Part shown: positions 63,009 to 64,000 of the stretch, piece after piece
How positions within the stretch are numbered: the stretch's first letter is position 1
Layout: every line of letters begins with the position of its first letter
Assembly (NCBI GenBank): GCA_021797775.1
Contig: JAJZZC010000001.1
Coordinates: 1 to 64,000, forward strand
Direction: 5' to 3'
Length of the DNA stretch: 64,000 bases
From: Bacillota bacterium
GTDB lineage: Bacteria; Bacillota; Sulfobacillia; RBS10-35; JAJYVN01
Translations under genes and position numbers: made by a program
The notes under the pieces: generated by a model
What the model was told of the DNA's origin: nothing
Database searches by the model: none
What the model saw: the letters and a program-made list of their open reading frames with translations, nothing else

Positions 63009-63234
63009 CCCCCCACCCACAAAGGGCGGAGGGATTCCGCGGTACCACCTTTCCTGCGATCCCCCACATGGGGGCACGCCACTCAGAAGCGCCCGCTATC
63101 GCCGGGCCGCGCGCCGCCGCGGGCGCGACGGAAGAAGCCGGGGTGATGCGCCGATCGCAGCGGACCGCCGGGCTTCCACCTCGCCCCGGCTCTCTGACGG
63201 CCCACGTCCGCGATGCGCCCGTCCCCGACCCGTG
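63009..63234 (-). promoter_or_regulatory. T-box riboswitch, isoleucine specifier, upstream of ileS
   Basis: Core GGTGGTACCGCGG (63037-63049) followed by a terminator hairpin CCCTCCGCCC/GGGTGGGGGG (63009-63033). The specifier codon is ATC (63145-63147), in the same context GC-ATC-ACCCC as the TAC codon of the other leader (GAA-TAC-ACCCC). Codon ATC, isoleucine, matches the downstream gene. The T tract is short (CCTTGTCGTTT). Confidence 0.88.
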
Positions 63235-63235
63235 G

Positions 63236-63264
63236 AGCGTATCGCGCCGGAGTGAGGGGCGCAA
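63236..63264 (-). promoter_or_regulatory. Candidate promoter of the ileS T-box leader
   Basis: Minus strand TTGCGC (63264-63259), 17-bp spacer, TACGCT (63241-63236). Moderate match (4 of 6 in each box), but the position directly before the leader supports it. Confidence 0.45.
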
Positions 63265-63302
63265 GGGCGGGGGGCGCGGGCCAGCGCCCGCCGAAGAGGC
63301 CG

Positions 63303-63473
63303 TCATGTGCGCCCCGCCCCGGGGGTAAACGGCGTTGGAAACGCATTCCGCGTGTCGAACATCACGATCTGCGAAGCCATGATGAGGAATGCCTCAAGGT
63401 CGGCATCCTCCCCAAGCCAGTTCCTCAGATACACCCGAGGCAGCGGTCGGGAGCAAGCGAGCGCACTTGGCAT
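63303..63473 (-). CDS. Small hypothetical protein (56 aa)
   Basis: ATG 63473 is preceded at five bases by GGGAG. The peptide runs MPSALACSRPLPRVYLRNWL, then a helical, hydrophobic segment GEDADLEAFLIMASQIVMFD and a tail TRNAFPTPFTPGAGRT. The middle is amphipathic and not like a shadow frame, and the DNA here is less GC-rich than nearby. I recognise no family; it could also be the end of a degraded longer gene. It lies just upstream of the ileS promoter on the same strand. Confidence 0.35.
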   Translation of the reverse strand: MPSALACSRPLPRVYLRNWLGEDADLEAFLIMASQIVMFDTRNAFPTPFTPGAGRT

Positions 63474-64000
63474 GATCGCTCCCTCGCGGCAGTGACCATG
63501 GCGCTCGCGTCCGCAGACCAGCGCGAGAGGCACTGGACGAGCACATCGAGCGGAGAAACCGCAACGCGCGCTCCCCCCGCATCCGATCCGTCCACGACGC
63601 ACGGTCGCGCCGTCGTAGGCGCAGCGAGGTGCAGAGCGACGTGGGGGGTGGGGCGAAGGGGGCCGCGTCTCTCCGGAACCCCTTCGCCCGCGCGCGAGGC
63701 AGCGGCGACCCTGGGGGATCCCACCTGTACATCCAGACGGCGCGAGGCGGCGATTTGCGTGGTCCGAGCCCGTACGTTTGCGCCCTGCCCCCCCGCCCCG
63801 CAGAAGGTCGGGCTGGCGCTATGGCGGGTGCCGCGACGGCCGTCGCGCCTCAGCTACGCCCGGGGCGGGGAGCCTCCGCGGAAAGCGAGCGGGGGGACGG
63901 ATCTAGCGGTCGGCGCGCCCAGTCCAGCGGACGGGCGCCCCAGCCGGCGCCCGCTACCCGCCCCGCGCGCCCGTGGCATGCGCCTCTTCGGGCGGGGGCG
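63474..64000. other. Window end, no gene recognised
   Basis: About 530 bp with shadow frames only; no feature I can support. Confidence 0.5.

Overview
The window is very GC-rich DNA and most likely comes from a spore-forming member of the Bacillota (Firmicutes) with a high-GC genome. The sporulation evidence is a germination protease gene (gpr, 44950-45939), an alpha/beta-type small acid-soluble spore protein (52874-53104) and a ylbJ-type sporulation membrane protein (39299-40525). Two T-box riboswitches (before aroF and ileS) and the rsmD-coaD pair agree with this. I cannot name a genus. No tRNA, rRNA, CRISPR array or prophage is visible.

Layout. 1-6.5 kb: a minus-strand cluster that looks like carbohydrate use (broken glycosidase-like gene, GNAT acetyltransferase, large uncharacterised helical-barrel-like protein, Tat-exported solute-binding protein 1). 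6.5-10.4 kb: a promoter, a small ORF, a divergent NRAMP transporter and a coupled small membrane protein. 10.4-13 kb: gene-poor, repeat-bearing DNA with two small genes. 13-24 kb: PqaA-like protein, MMPL transporter, esterase-like hydrolase, IS3 remnant, solute-binding protein 2, and a broken beta-propeller gene. 25-38 kb: membrane fusion protein, pdxA remnant, sugar isomerase-like protein, uppP, aldo/keto reductase, a GT4-GH57 alpha-glucan pair, an arsB remnant, a NUDIX protein, a pseudo-receiver and a beta-propeller lipoprotein. 39-54 kb: housekeeping and sporulation genes (ylbJ, HD-GYP, coiled-coil protein, coaD, rsmD, gpr, GT51, recJ, DUF1444, NUDIX, SASP). 54-63 kb: methyltransferase, tyrA (frameshifted), aroF under a tyrosine T-box, solute-binding protein 3, and ileS under an isoleucine T-box.

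Three themes stand out. First, three paralogous exported solute-binding proteins each carry an extra C-terminal lectin-like domain of about 200 residues, and none has a permease gene beside it. Second, a 127-129 bp mobile repeat (MITE) with inverted ends and perfect 5-bp target duplications occurs in four good copies, plus one degraded copy and one remnant. Third, the long spacers contain many gene remnants (glycosidase, propeller, pdxA, arsB, transposase), so the genome seems to be shedding genes while keeping long non-coding stretches.

Signals that recur: sigma-A-like promoters (best at 8011-8039 and 57231-57260), GTG and TTG starts with clear Shine-Dalgarno sequences, and GC-rich hairpins without a T tract just behind stop codons.
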